A stretch of DNA of 14,884 nt from a bacterium. GTDB lineage: Bacteria > Hydrothermota > UBA3073 > JACQXS01 > JAUWAR01. Shown piece after piece: positions 1-5,640 of the stretch (its first letter is position 1; each line of letters opens with the position of its first letter). The stretch lies in contig JAUWAR010000019.1 in NCBI GenBank assembly GCA_030601965.1, positions 1 to 14,884 on the forward strand, given 5' to 3'. The translations under genes were made by a program, and so were the position numbers. Below the pieces are notes generated by a model. That model ran no database searches and was not told where the DNA came from. It saw nothing but the letters and a program-made list of their open reading frames with translations.

Positions 1-410
1 GAGGAGAGAATTTTACTGTCATTTTTATCAATAATGCCATTTATGGAATGACCGGTGGACAACAGGCGCCAACGACAATGCCTGGGCAGAGGACTACCAC
101 CAATATCTATGGAAGGGACCCAAAAGTAGCAGGTTATCCAATAAGGGTCTGTGAAATGCTTGCTACTCTGGATGGGCCTGTGTATATAGAGAGAGTTGCT
201 GTGAACAAAGCGACTAATGTCTTGAAAGCAAAGAGGGCACTTAAAAAGGCATTTAAGATTCAACTTGATGGTATTGGATTTTCATTTGTAGAGATTCTGT
301 CACCCTGTCCAACAGGCTGGGGCATAACACCCACAAAGGCAGTAGAATATGTAGATGAAAAGATGATTCCATACTATCCTTTAGGTGTTTATAAGGACCT
401 AACAAAATAA
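1..410 (+). CDS. korB: 2-oxoacid:ferredoxin oxidoreductase, beta subunit (C-terminal part)
   Basis: The reading frame is open from base 3 through the left edge, so this is the 3' part of a gene (135 codons visible) and the ATG at 48 is internal. The segment INNAIYGMTGGQQAPTT is the conserved end of the thiamine-pyrophosphate domain in the beta subunits of 2-oxoglutarate and related 2-oxoacid:ferredoxin oxidoreductases. These cytoplasmic enzymes convert an oxoacid plus CoA to acyl-CoA and CO2 and reduce ferredoxin. The segment SPCPTGWGITP further on is also typical of the family. The gamma subunit follows on the same strand after a 184-nt gap; the alpha subunit and any ferredoxin subunit would lie off the left edge. 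The family is clear. The exact substrate (2-oxoglutarate versus branched-chain oxoacids) cannot be settled from this fragment, so the symbol is tentative. Confidence 0.88.
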   Translation, partial: GENFTVIFINNAIYGMTGGQQAPTTMPGQRTTTNIYGRDPKVAGYPIRVCEMLATLDGPVYIERVAVNKATNVLKAKRALKKAFKIQLDGIGFSFVEILSPCPTGWGITPTKAVEYVDEKMIPYYPLGVYKDLTK

Positions 411-460
411 AAATCAAATATTAAAAATTAAAAAGTAAAATGACAAATCAAAATTCAAAA
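411..460. repeat. AT-rich reiterated array, left flank of the intergenic element
   Basis: This stretch directly after the beta-subunit stop is built from short variants of AAATCAAA, ATTAAAAATT and AAATTCAAAA. Similar sequence in the opposite orientation lies at 551-592, on the far side of the palindromic element at 471-529, so the palindrome sits within a broken array. No ORF or RNA gene is visible here. Related TTTTGATATTTGA-type units occur at 5605-5640. Confidence 0.55.
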
Positions 461-470
461 AGTAATATCC

Positions 471-529
471 TGTAGGAGGGACATTCCTGTCCCGATATTA
501 TTTATCGGGGTTAGAAAACCCCTCCTACA
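471..529. repeat. Intergenic palindromic element with nested alternative hairpins
   Basis: The outer arms TGTAGGAGGG (471-480) and CCCTCCTACA (520-529) pair perfectly over 10 bp. Three smaller perfect stems lie inside: GGGACA/TGTCCC (478-483 with 488-493), CCCGATA/TATCGGG (491-497 with 503-509) and GGGGTT/AACCCC (507-512 with 517-522). They share bases with each other or with the outer stem, so some foldings exclude others. The element lies between the beta and gamma subunit genes and no long T-run follows it, so it is not an obvious terminator. Its CCCGAT/ATCGGG core recurs inside ribF and the YfhO-like gene. I read it as a dispersed repeat; an RNA role is only a possibility. Confidence 0.8.
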
Positions 530-550
530 ATAAGTGTAATTTTTGCATTT

Positions 551-592
551 TAATATATATTTTTGATATTTGAATTTTAATTTTTGATTTGA
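551..592. repeat. AT-rich reiterated array, right flank of the intergenic element
   Basis: The array contains TTTTGATATTTGA, then GAATTTTAATTTTTGATTTGAT. It mirrors the array at 411-460 and ends just before the gamma-subunit start codon. The unit TTTTGATATTTGA also occurs on the - strand at the end of ribF (about 5625-5640). No clear Shine-Dalgarno sequence is present, so this array supplies the 5' neighbourhood of the gamma-subunit gene. Confidence 0.55.
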
Positions 593-594
593 TT

Positions 595-1131
595 ATGAGG
601 CAAGAGATAAGAATAGCAGGTTTTGGGGGTCAGGGAGTCATAAAGGCAGGGGTTTTATTAGCAACTGCGGCAATGCTGGAGAAGAAACACTGCACGCATT
701 TTCCATCATATGGGGCTGAAATGAGAGGAGGCACAGCTAACTGCTCGGTAATTCTCTCGGACTCAGAGATAGCGTCTCCAATAATTGCCAATCCAGATAC
801 AGTTATTGCAATGAACGAACCTTCACTTGATAAATTTGAGCCCAGAATAAAAAAAGGTGGATTACTCATATATAACTCTTCTCTTATTTCAAAGAAACCC
901 AGTAGAAGCGATGTAGAAATTCTTGCTGTTCCTGCTAACAAGATAGCAGAGGAGCTAAAATCTCCAAAGTCTGCCAATATGGTGGTCATGGGTGCGTATA
1001 TAGCAAAAACTGGAGTTGTTAAACTTGAAAGTGTCAAGTCATCGTTACCTACGGTCTTTCCTGGAAAGGAGAAATTTCTAAGCGTGAACAAGAAAGCCCT
1101 TGATAAAGGTAGTAAATTAGTTAACGGTTAA
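595..1131 (+). CDS. korC: 2-oxoacid:ferredoxin oxidoreductase, gamma subunit
   Basis: A 178-residue protein of the catalytic gamma domain family of pyruvate/2-oxoacid:ferredoxin oxidoreductases, working with the beta subunit encoded upstream. It has the N-terminal GFGGQG motif (residues 9-14), then the hallmark segment THFPSYGAEMRGGTANCSV and the usual length for a free-standing gamma subunit. I choose the ATG at 595 (MRQEIRIAGFGGQG). The frame also contains a TTG at 589, but that start would lie in the AT-rich repeat array and adds only two residues. No good Shine-Dalgarno sequence precedes either start, so translation may depend on coupling or on another mode of initiation. The last codons and the downstream spacer (1123-1180) run into reiterated GGTTAACAGTTGACAGTTTT-like sequence. 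The subunit class is certain; the substrate is inferred from the family only. Confidence 0.9.
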   Translation: MRQEIRIAGFGGQGVIKAGVLLATAAMLEKKHCTHFPSYGAEMRGGTANCSVILSDSEIASPIIANPDTVIAMNEPSLDKFEPRIKKGGLLIYNSSLISKKPSRSDVEILAVPANKIAEELKSPKSANMVVMGAYIAKTGVVKLESVKSSLPTVFPGKEKFLSVNKKALDKGSKLVNG

Positions 1132-1189
1132 CAGTTGACAGTTTTTAGTTTTGAATTTTGACATTTGAGCTTTTGAAAAAGGGGGTATA

Positions 1190-1435
1190 ATGCTTTTTAC
1201 GACAATGCTTGATATCATTCCGGGCAAGGCAGATGAGATGTTCTATTTAGTGAAGTCAATAAAACCGCCAGGGGGAGTGCAAATAAAAGAATTTCTACAA
1301 CTTTTTGGAAAGCCCGACTTTCTTATTGTATATGAAGCTCCTTCTGAGAACGAGGCGATGAATTTCGTATTAAAATTCACCTCCTGTGCCACACCAAAAA
1401 CATGCCTTGCAAATCCAGTTGAGAGAATAGTATAA
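1190..1435 (+). CDS. Small conserved protein, possible GYD-type ferredoxin-like fold
   Basis: An 81-residue protein without signal peptide or membrane segment. The pattern MLFTTMLDIIPGKADEM, then GGVQIKEFLQLFGKPDFLIVYEAPSENEA, then a last strand near LANPVERIV, resembles small GYD-domain proteins (an alpha+beta dimeric ferredoxin-like fold). In those, a strand containing a GxxDFL/GxYDFV-like turn is followed by an EAPsee helix. The molecular function of that family is not established. The start is supported by AGGGGGT at 1180-1186, four bases from the ATG. It follows the gamma-subunit gene by 58 nt on the same strand, so it probably shares the transcript, and ends just before the convergent hairpin at 1442-1486. 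The gene is likely real; the fold call is tentative. Confidence 0.7.
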   Translation: MLFTTMLDIIPGKADEMFYLVKSIKPPGGVQIKEFLQLFGKPDFLIVYEAPSENEAMNFVLKFTSCATPKTCLANPVERIV

Positions 1436-1441
1436 AGCAGT

Positions 1442-1486
1442 GGGGGCGTATTTCAACCCGACTGCCGTCAGGCAAGTTACGCCCCC
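1442..1486. terminator. Hairpin between convergent genes, likely bidirectional terminator
   Basis: GGGGGCGTA (1442-1450) and TACGCCCCC (1478-1486) form a perfect 9-bp GC-rich stem. The 27-nt loop contains a second small palindrome, TGCC-gtca-GGCA (1463-1474). The stem starts 6 nt after the stop of the + strand gene and directly abuts the stop of the - strand release-factor-like gene (1487-1489). Flanking T-runs are weak on both sides (TTATATTTCTATT on the + side), so the position between convergent genes is the main support. The inner loop resembles the CTGCC/GGCAG repeat family found elsewhere in the window. Confidence 0.65.
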
Positions 1487-1810
1487 TTATATTTCTATTC
1501 GTCGTTCTTCTTTCTTTTTTGACTGTTTCTTTTTCTCCTCAAGTCTTCTCTTTTTATCTGCAAGAGAAGGTTTTATTGGAATTCGGGGTTTAGGTTTTTC
1601 TCTCAATTTCTCAAGTCGTGTTACAAGTCTTTCAAAAGCGAGTTCTCTATTCCTTGCTTGAGACCTGTGTTCTGTAGCAATAACAGTAATGCCAGAGGGT
1701 ATATGTCTTATCTTTACAGCAGTTTCTCTTTTGTTTTTTCTTTGTCCTCCAGGTCCTCTTGATTTATAGTAGTAAATCTCTATCTCATCTTTTAACTTCT
1801 CGGTATCCAT
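1487..1810 (-). CDS. Peptide chain release factor-like (GGQ domain) protein, ArfB-like
   Basis: A 107-residue protein with the class I release factor catalytic motif GGQ at residues 21-23 in the context KSRGPGGQRKNKRETAV, then a conserved HRSQARNRELAFERL helix. The GGQ loop hydrolyses peptidyl-tRNA in the ribosomal peptidyl-transferase centre. There is no codon-recognition domain. A long basic tail (KPRIPIKPSLADKKRRLEEK onward) resembles the mRNA-channel-binding tail of the rescue factor ArfB/ICT1. This suggests rescue of stalled ribosomes rather than normal termination, but the protein is shorter than E. coli ArfB, and the broader release-factor-like family is an alternative. Its ATG directly abuts the hydrolase stop (TGA then ATG), so it is the last gene of the - strand operon. 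Confidence 0.82.
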   Translation of the reverse strand: MDTEKLKDEIEIYYYKSRGPGGQRKNKRETAVKIRHIPSGITVIATEHRSQARNRELAFERLVTRLEKLREKPKPRIPIKPSLADKKRRLEEKKKQSKKKEERRIEI

Positions 1811-2785
1811 TCACAAATATCTCTTAAAGAAATTGATTACCCTTCTCTCGTATTCTTCTCTTGCTACATCATAAGATTCTAAATGGTCTGCACCTTTAAC
1901 CACCCATAACTCCTTTGGCTCTTTTGCATATTTAAAAATCTCTTCTGCATCAAATGGTAACACCTCTCTGTCTTCCTCTCCATGAATAATAAGTACAGTT
2001 CCTGGAGAGTATCTCTTTAAATCAAGTCTCTTTGGATTGAATCCCAGTCTTAAGCCAGCGGTCCAGATGGCAGGCGGTAGGAATGGATAACGAGGTGAGT
2101 GATAATGCCTTCTTGCAAATGAATATATTACACTATGAAAAGATAGATATGCCCCATCACTGACAATAGCCTTTATTTCAGGAAACTCAGATGCTACCAT
2201 AAGCGCCACTGTGGCTCCCATTGAAACACCCATTAGACCAATCCTCTCAACCCCCCTTTGTTTTAAAAATCTTATTGCAGATTTCAAGTCTTCTGTTTCG
2301 TAATATCCAAGCGACGAGTATCTTCCTCCACTCTTTCCATGAGCCCTGAAATCAAAAAGCAAAATATTATATCCGTTAGCTAACGGATTGTAAATAAACC
2401 TCGCAATACCCAAAACATCGCCTTTGTCTGCCCCATATCCATGACAAAGAATAATTGCTCCTTTTAACTTTTGACTTTTGACTTCGGGGCACCCATGAAA
2501 GTGGGTCGCTTGACTTTTTTTTATAAGCCATCCTTTGATTTCAATGCCATCAGCAGTCTTGAAACTTACATCTTCATACTCCATCCCTAAATCAGAAGGA
2601 TTATAAGGCGATATAAATCTCGGTGGGGCAATTATCATCTGTGAGGACTTATAACAATACACCATAAAAATGGCTGCAAGATAGATAAGGGTTTTATAAA
2701 GGATATTGTGCACATACTTTGAAACAATAAAAATAACAAGAATTACACACAGACTTAAAACAATCAATAACAGCCTATTTATCAT
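1811..2785 (-). CDS. Membrane-anchored alpha/beta hydrolase
   Basis: A 324-residue protein with two hydrophobic segments at the N-terminus (about residues 4-22 and 30-45), then an alpha/beta hydrolase domain. Visible elements are HGYG (115-118, oxyanion region), the nucleophile elbow GVSMG with Ser188, the acid Asp272 in HGEEDREV, and His301 in GADHLES. The complete triad suggests an active serine hydrolase near the membrane; the substrate is unknown. Two apparent repeat-derived insertions lie in the domain. Residues 89-108 (including SQATHFHGCPEVKSQKLK) sit where homologues usually go directly from GWLIKP to KGAIILCHGYG. A perfect 18-bp palindrome encodes NPLANGY (133-139). The start overlaps the scpB stop as ATGA. 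Placement in an operon with pnp and scpB says little about its role. Confidence 0.85.
   Translation of the reverse strand: MINRLLLIVLSLCVILVIFIVSKYVHNILYKTLIYLAAIFMVYCYKSSQMIIAPPRFISPYNPSDLGMEYEDVSFKTADGIEIKGWLIKKSQATHFHGCPEVKSQKLKGAIILCHGYGADKGDVLGIARFIYNPLANGYNILLFDFRAHGKSGGRYSSLGYYETEDLKSAIRFLKQRGVERIGLMGVSMGATVALMVASEFPEIKAIVSDGAYLSFHSVIYSFARRHYHSPRYPFLPPAIWTAGLRLGFNPKRLDLKRYSPGTVLIIHGEEDREVLPFDAEEIFKYAKEPKELWVVKGADHLESYDVAREEYERRVINFFKRYL
2371..2388. repeat. Perfect 18-bp palindrome inside the hydrolase gene
   Basis: ATCCGTTAGCTAACGGAT is exactly self-complementary. It is in frame and encodes NPLANGY at residues 133-139, between the ARFIY helix and the LLFDFRAHG strand. Related hydrolases usually have a shorter turn there, such as a KxGYN type. 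It looks like a short palindromic repeat accepted within the coding sequence. Confidence 0.65.
2463..2522. repeat. Composite repeat (reiterated array plus hairpin) inside the hydrolase gene
   Basis: On the + strand, TTTAACTTTTGACTTTTGACT (2464 onward) is a reiterated array of an ACTTTTG unit. It is followed by a GC-rich block with a short stem, ACCCA-tgaaag-TGGGT (2491-2506), then a further CTTGACTTTTTT piece. It encodes residues 89-108 of the hydrolase, an insertion relative to the family. The same plan, an array broken by a hairpin block, is seen at 411-592. Confidence 0.7.
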
Positions 2786-3252
2786 TTCTTGAGTTTAAAA
2801 TAGTTATAAAAATTATCTGTAACACTATATAGCAGAGGTGCCCCTAATTTAGAAGCCCTGCCAACTATCTTTATAAGTCCTCTGTCAAGAAGAGTTTCAA
2901 TGGGCCCACTGGTGTCAACCCCTCTTATCTCCTCTATCTCAAGCCTGGTAATAGGACCTTTATGGCTTATGATAGCAAGGGTCTCCAGGCTTGCATTTGA
3001 AAGATGAGGCGTTTTCTTCTGTCTTGCTTTTTCAAGGTAATCTGCATACTCGGGCTTTGTGCAAAGAACATATCCACCTTTTATCTCTACAATTTGAAAA
3101 CTCCGTTCTTTATACTCACTTTTAAGAATTCCTATTAGTTTTTTAATTTCTACTTCGGTCTTACCTAAAAGCCTTGAAAGTCTGCTTATTGATACAGGCT
3201 CTACTGAGATGAAGAGTATTGCCTCTATGATGAGTGCCTCTTTTTGAATCAT
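2782..3252 (-). CDS. scpB: Segregation and condensation protein B
   Basis: A 156-residue ScpB, the winged-helix kleisin-associated subunit of the SMC-ScpA-ScpB condensin that compacts and separates bacterial chromosomes. The N-terminal winged helix starts with EALIIEAILFISVEPVSI. The C-terminal one carries the family signature SLETLAIISHKGPITRLEIEEIRGV, followed by LLDRGLIKIVGRASKLGAPLLY. The protein is short because it ends soon after the second domain (DNFYNYFKLKK). ScpA is not adjacent, which is a departure from the common scpA-scpB pairing. It follows pnp by 42 nt and overlaps the hydrolase by ATGA. No clear Shine-Dalgarno sequence precedes the ATG. The 42-nt spacer has a weak CCC-acaa-GGG inverted repeat only. 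Confidence 0.9.
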   Translation of the reverse strand: MIQKEALIIEAILFISVEPVSISRLSRLLGKTEVEIKKLIGILKSEYKERSFQIVEIKGGYVLCTKPEYADYLEKARQKKTPHLSNASLETLAIISHKGPITRLEIEEIRGVDTSGPIETLLDRGLIKIVGRASKLGAPLLYSVTDNFYNYFKLKK

Positions 3253-3294
3253 ATATTTATTGGGAGTGTAGCCCCTTGTGGGTGTAGAGAATAG

Positions 3295-5325
3295 TTAATG
3301 CATGAGCGCTTTCCTTGAAAGTTGAACCTTGCCCTGGTCATCTACATTTAATACTTTCACAGAGACTTCATCACCTACTTTTACCTCATCCTCAACATTT
3401 ATCACCCGATGATTGGCAAGATTTGAGATGTGTATCATTCCATCTTTACCTGGTAATATCTCTACTATCGCACCAAAAGACATTATTCGCGTTACCTTGC
3501 CTATATAAGTCCTGCCAACCTCAATATCCTGAACAATTCCCTCTATTATCTTTGCTGCAGTCTCTGTTGTCTCCCAGGTAGAAGAGGAAATCGTTACTTT
3601 ACCATCATCTCCAATCTCTATAGTCGCTCCTGTCTTCTCTGTTATCTCTCGTATCATCTTACCTCCAGGACCTATTACCTGACCTATTTTTTCTTTGGGA
3701 ATAATAATTACCTTTATCTTAGGAGCATAAGAAGATATATCTTTTCTTGGAGAAGAAATGGCTTGTTCCATCTTATCTAAAATCACCGTTCTTGCTTTCT
3801 TTGCAGATTCAAGTGTTTTCTCAATAATATTAAAATTAATCCCTCCTGTCTTTACATCAAGTTGAATGGCAGTAATACCATCTCTTGTTCCAGCTATCTT
3901 GAAATCCATATCCCCATAATGGTCTTCCTCACCAGCTATATCAGTAAGAATTACATCATCAACAAGACCAATTGAAATACCTGCAACCGGTGCTTTTATT
4001 GGAATACCAGCGTCCATAAGGGCAAGAGAACTTCCACATACAGCTGCCATTGAAGATGAACCATTTGAAGAAAGAATATCGGAAACTATTCTTATAGTAT
4101 AAGGAAATGATTCTGAACGGGGAAGAATTTCTTCAAGTGCCCTTTCTGCTAACAACCCATGCCCTATTTCCCTTCTTCCCGGACCTCTCAGAAATCTTAC
4201 CTCCCCTACCGAGAAGGGAGGAAAATTATAGTGGAGCATAAAGGTTTTATATGACTCTCCCGTGAGTTCTTCAACCTTCTGTTCATCCATCTTGGTTCCA
4301 AGAGTAACAGTACATAGACTCTGGGTCTCGCCTCTTGTAAATAGTCCCGAGCCATGTGCCCTTGGAAGAACACCCACCTCACAGGAAATATCTCTTATGT
4401 CCTCAAAACCTCTTCCATCAAGCCTTTTGTTCTCTTTTTTAATAATTCCTCTTATAATCTCTTTCTCGCAATCATCAAATACCTCTTCCATCTCCTGCTC
4501 TTCATACTTATCTTGACGTTCCTCTTTAATTTTATCCAGAATATTTCTCAAACTCTCCTGTCTCTGTTTTCTATCAGTAATCCTCATCGCCTTTTCTATC
4601 TCTTTTTTAATATCCCCTGGTAAGTCAAATCCTTGTTTGCTTGTTTCCTTATTGACTTGTTTTTTTGTCTTTATAAATCCTTCTTGAAATTCTACGAGTT
4701 TTATTATCTCTCCATTTGCCAGTTTTATGGCTTTAAATACATCCTCTTCTGAAACTTCAGATCCACCTGCTTCAATAGTAGTTATCCCATCTTTTGTGCC
4801 TGCAACAACAAGTTCAAGTGCGCTTTCTTCTAATTCAGCAAAGGTGGGATTTATGATAAAATCACCGTTTATCATACCTATCCTCACAGCACCTATAGGT
4901 TTAAGAAGTGGTATATCGGAGAGTCCAATGGCTATTGAAGCACCTATTATTGCAGGAATATCACCATCATTTTCCTGGTCAGCAGAAAGCACTGTCGCAA
5001 TAATTTGAACCTTATCCTTATATGTATTTGGAAATAGAGGTCTTATAGGTCTATCTATAAGTCGGCAACCAAGAATTTCCTTGGCAGTTGGCCTGCCTTC
5101 TCTTTTAAAAAACCCTCCAGGGATTTTCCCTGCCGCATATCTCTTTTCTATATAGTCACAAGTAAGTGGAAAAAAGGACAATGGTTCTGTAGATGTTTGA
5201 CTACAAGCCGTTACAAGAACGATAGTATCTCCATATCTCACAGTGCAAGAACCATCTGCACCAGAAGCAATTTTACCACTTTCAATTATAAAAGTCCTCT
5301 TGCCTATCTCTATACTCTGTTTCAT
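3295..5325 (-). CDS. pnp: Polyribonucleotide nucleotidyltransferase (PNPase)
   Basis: A 676-residue 3'-5' phosphorolytic exoribonuclease of mRNA decay. Domain order: first RNase PH core (about 10-140, with KRYAAGKIPGGFFKREGRPT), helical linker domain (about 210-300), second RNase PH core (about 310-525), KH domain with GxxG at IGPGGK (551-556), and S1 domain (about 605-672). The catalytic region EEDHYGDMDFK gives Asp468, Asp474 and Lys476, matching E. coli Asp486, Asp492 and Lys494, so the enzyme should be active. There is no acidic C-terminal extension after S1. The start has a strong GAGGAG overlapping the rpsO stop region, six bases upstream. The rpsO-pnp gap is only 9 nt and has no leader hairpin. 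The linker around residues 219-232 (KTKKQVNKETSKQG) is encoded by a reiterated DNA array. Confidence 0.97.
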   Translation of the reverse strand: MKQSIEIGKRTFIIESGKIASGADGSCTVRYGDTIVLVTACSQTSTEPLSFFPLTCDYIEKRYAAGKIPGGFFKREGRPTAKEILGCRLIDRPIRPLFPNTYKDKVQIIATVLSADQENDGDIPAIIGASIAIGLSDIPLLKPIGAVRIGMINGDFIINPTFAELEESALELVVAGTKDGITTIEAGGSEVSEEDVFKAIKLANGEIIKLVEFQEGFIKTKKQVNKETSKQGFDLPGDIKKEIEKAMRITDRKQRQESLRNILDKIKEERQDKYEEQEMEEVFDDCEKEIIRGIIKKENKRLDGRGFEDIRDISCEVGVLPRAHGSGLFTRGETQSLCTVTLGTKMDEQKVEELTGESYKTFMLHYNFPPFSVGEVRFLRGPGRREIGHGLLAERALEEILPRSESFPYTIRIVSDILSSNGSSSMAAVCGSSLALMDAGIPIKAPVAGISIGLVDDVILTDIAGEEDHYGDMDFKIAGTRDGITAIQLDVKTGGINFNIIEKTLESAKKARTVILDKMEQAISSPRKDISSYAPKIKVIIIPKEKIGQVIGPGGKMIREITEKTGATIEIGDDGKVTISSSTWETTETAAKIIEGIVQDIEVGRTYIGKVTRIMSFGAIVEILPGKDGMIHISNLANHRVINVEDEVKVGDEVSVKVLNVDDQGKVQLSRKALMH
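4632..4672. repeat. Reiterated CTTGTTT-type array in the pnp linker
   Basis: The + strand carries CTTGTTTGCTTGTTTCC, then TTATTGACTTGTTTTTTTG, which are imperfect reiterations of a CTTGTTT unit. It encodes the Lys/Gln/Asn/Ser-rich linker KQVNKETSKQ of PNPase, in the variable region between the first RNase PH core and the helical domain, where extra residues would be tolerated. It may be derived from the same kind of array seen at 2463 and 9791; the call is moderate because linkers are naturally low in complexity. Confidence 0.5.
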
Positions 5326-5334
5326 TTAATCTCC

Positions 5335-5595
5335 TCACTTTCTAAGTTTAAGGCCATTTACCACTTTTTCATATCTCTTTAAACTCTTTCTTAGAAGATA
5401 TTTAAGCAGTCTTCGTCTCTTTCCAACCATAAGTATGAGCCCTCTCCTTGAGTGAAAATCCTTCTTATGTATCTTCAGGTGCCCTGTAAGATTATTTATC
5501 CTTTGTGTCAGAAGAGCAACCTGAACATCAGGAGAACCCGTGTCTTTCTTATGAACCCTATATTTCTCTACTATTTTCTCTACCTTGGTTACCAT
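5335..5595 (-). CDS. rpsO: 30S ribosomal protein S15
   Basis: An 86-residue S15, a primary 16S rRNA-binding protein of the small subunit platform. The signature DTGSPDVQVALLTQRINNLT is followed by HLKIHKKDFHSRRGLI and VGKRRRLLKYL, spanning the full family length. The frame stays open ten codons upstream of the chosen start, but that extension is AT-rich repeat sequence and untypical of S15. AGGGGGT at 5599-5605, four bases before the ATG at 5595, decides the start. It lies in the widely conserved ribF-rpsO-pnp order, 33 nt after ribF and 9 nt before pnp. The repeat upstream contains TTGATT and TATTAT boxes with a short 15-nt spacer, a weak promoter at best. Confidence 0.97.
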   Translation of the reverse strand: MVTKVEKIVEKYRVHKKDTGSPDVQVALLTQRINNLTGHLKIHKKDFHSRRGLILMVGKRRRLLKYLLRKSLKRYEKVVNGLKLRK

Positions 5596-5604
5596 AAGAC
5601 CCCC

Positions 5605-5640
5605 TATAATAAAATCAAATATCAAAAATCAAATATCAAA
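5605..5640. repeat. AT-rich tandem repeat forming the end of ribF and the rpsO leader
   Basis: On the - strand TTTTGATATTTGA and TTTTTGATATTTGATTTT follow one another as a near-tandem repeat. The first copy supplies the last codons and stop of ribF (HFDI, then TGA). The second fills the spacer before the rpsO ribosome binding site. The same unit occurs at 551-592 next to the gamma-subunit gene. Confidence 0.65.

Noticed and set aside
471..529. Intergenic element read as a Rho-independent terminator
   Set aside because: No T-run follows the outer stem on either strand, and the neighbouring genes are subunits of one enzyme that should be co-transcribed.
630..1091. Long open frame on the - strand opposite the gamma-subunit gene
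   Set aside because: It is fully antisense to a clear family member, has no recognisable motif and no start signal; it is a shadow of the codon bias of the + strand gene.
1440..1661. Open frame on the + strand starting in the convergent hairpin
   Set aside because: It covers the antisense of the release-factor-like gene and has low-complexity Ser/Phe composition.
3253..3294. Possible hairpin or repeat fragment between pnp and scpB (CACCC-acaa-GGGG on the - strand)
   Set aside because: The pairing is only three or four bases and there is no T-run; it may be a remnant related to the block at 2489-2510 but the match is too weak to call.
5596..5625. N-terminal extension of S15
   Set aside because: The extra ten codons are AT-rich repeat DNA and the ribosome-binding site lies downstream of them, directly before the ATG at 5595.
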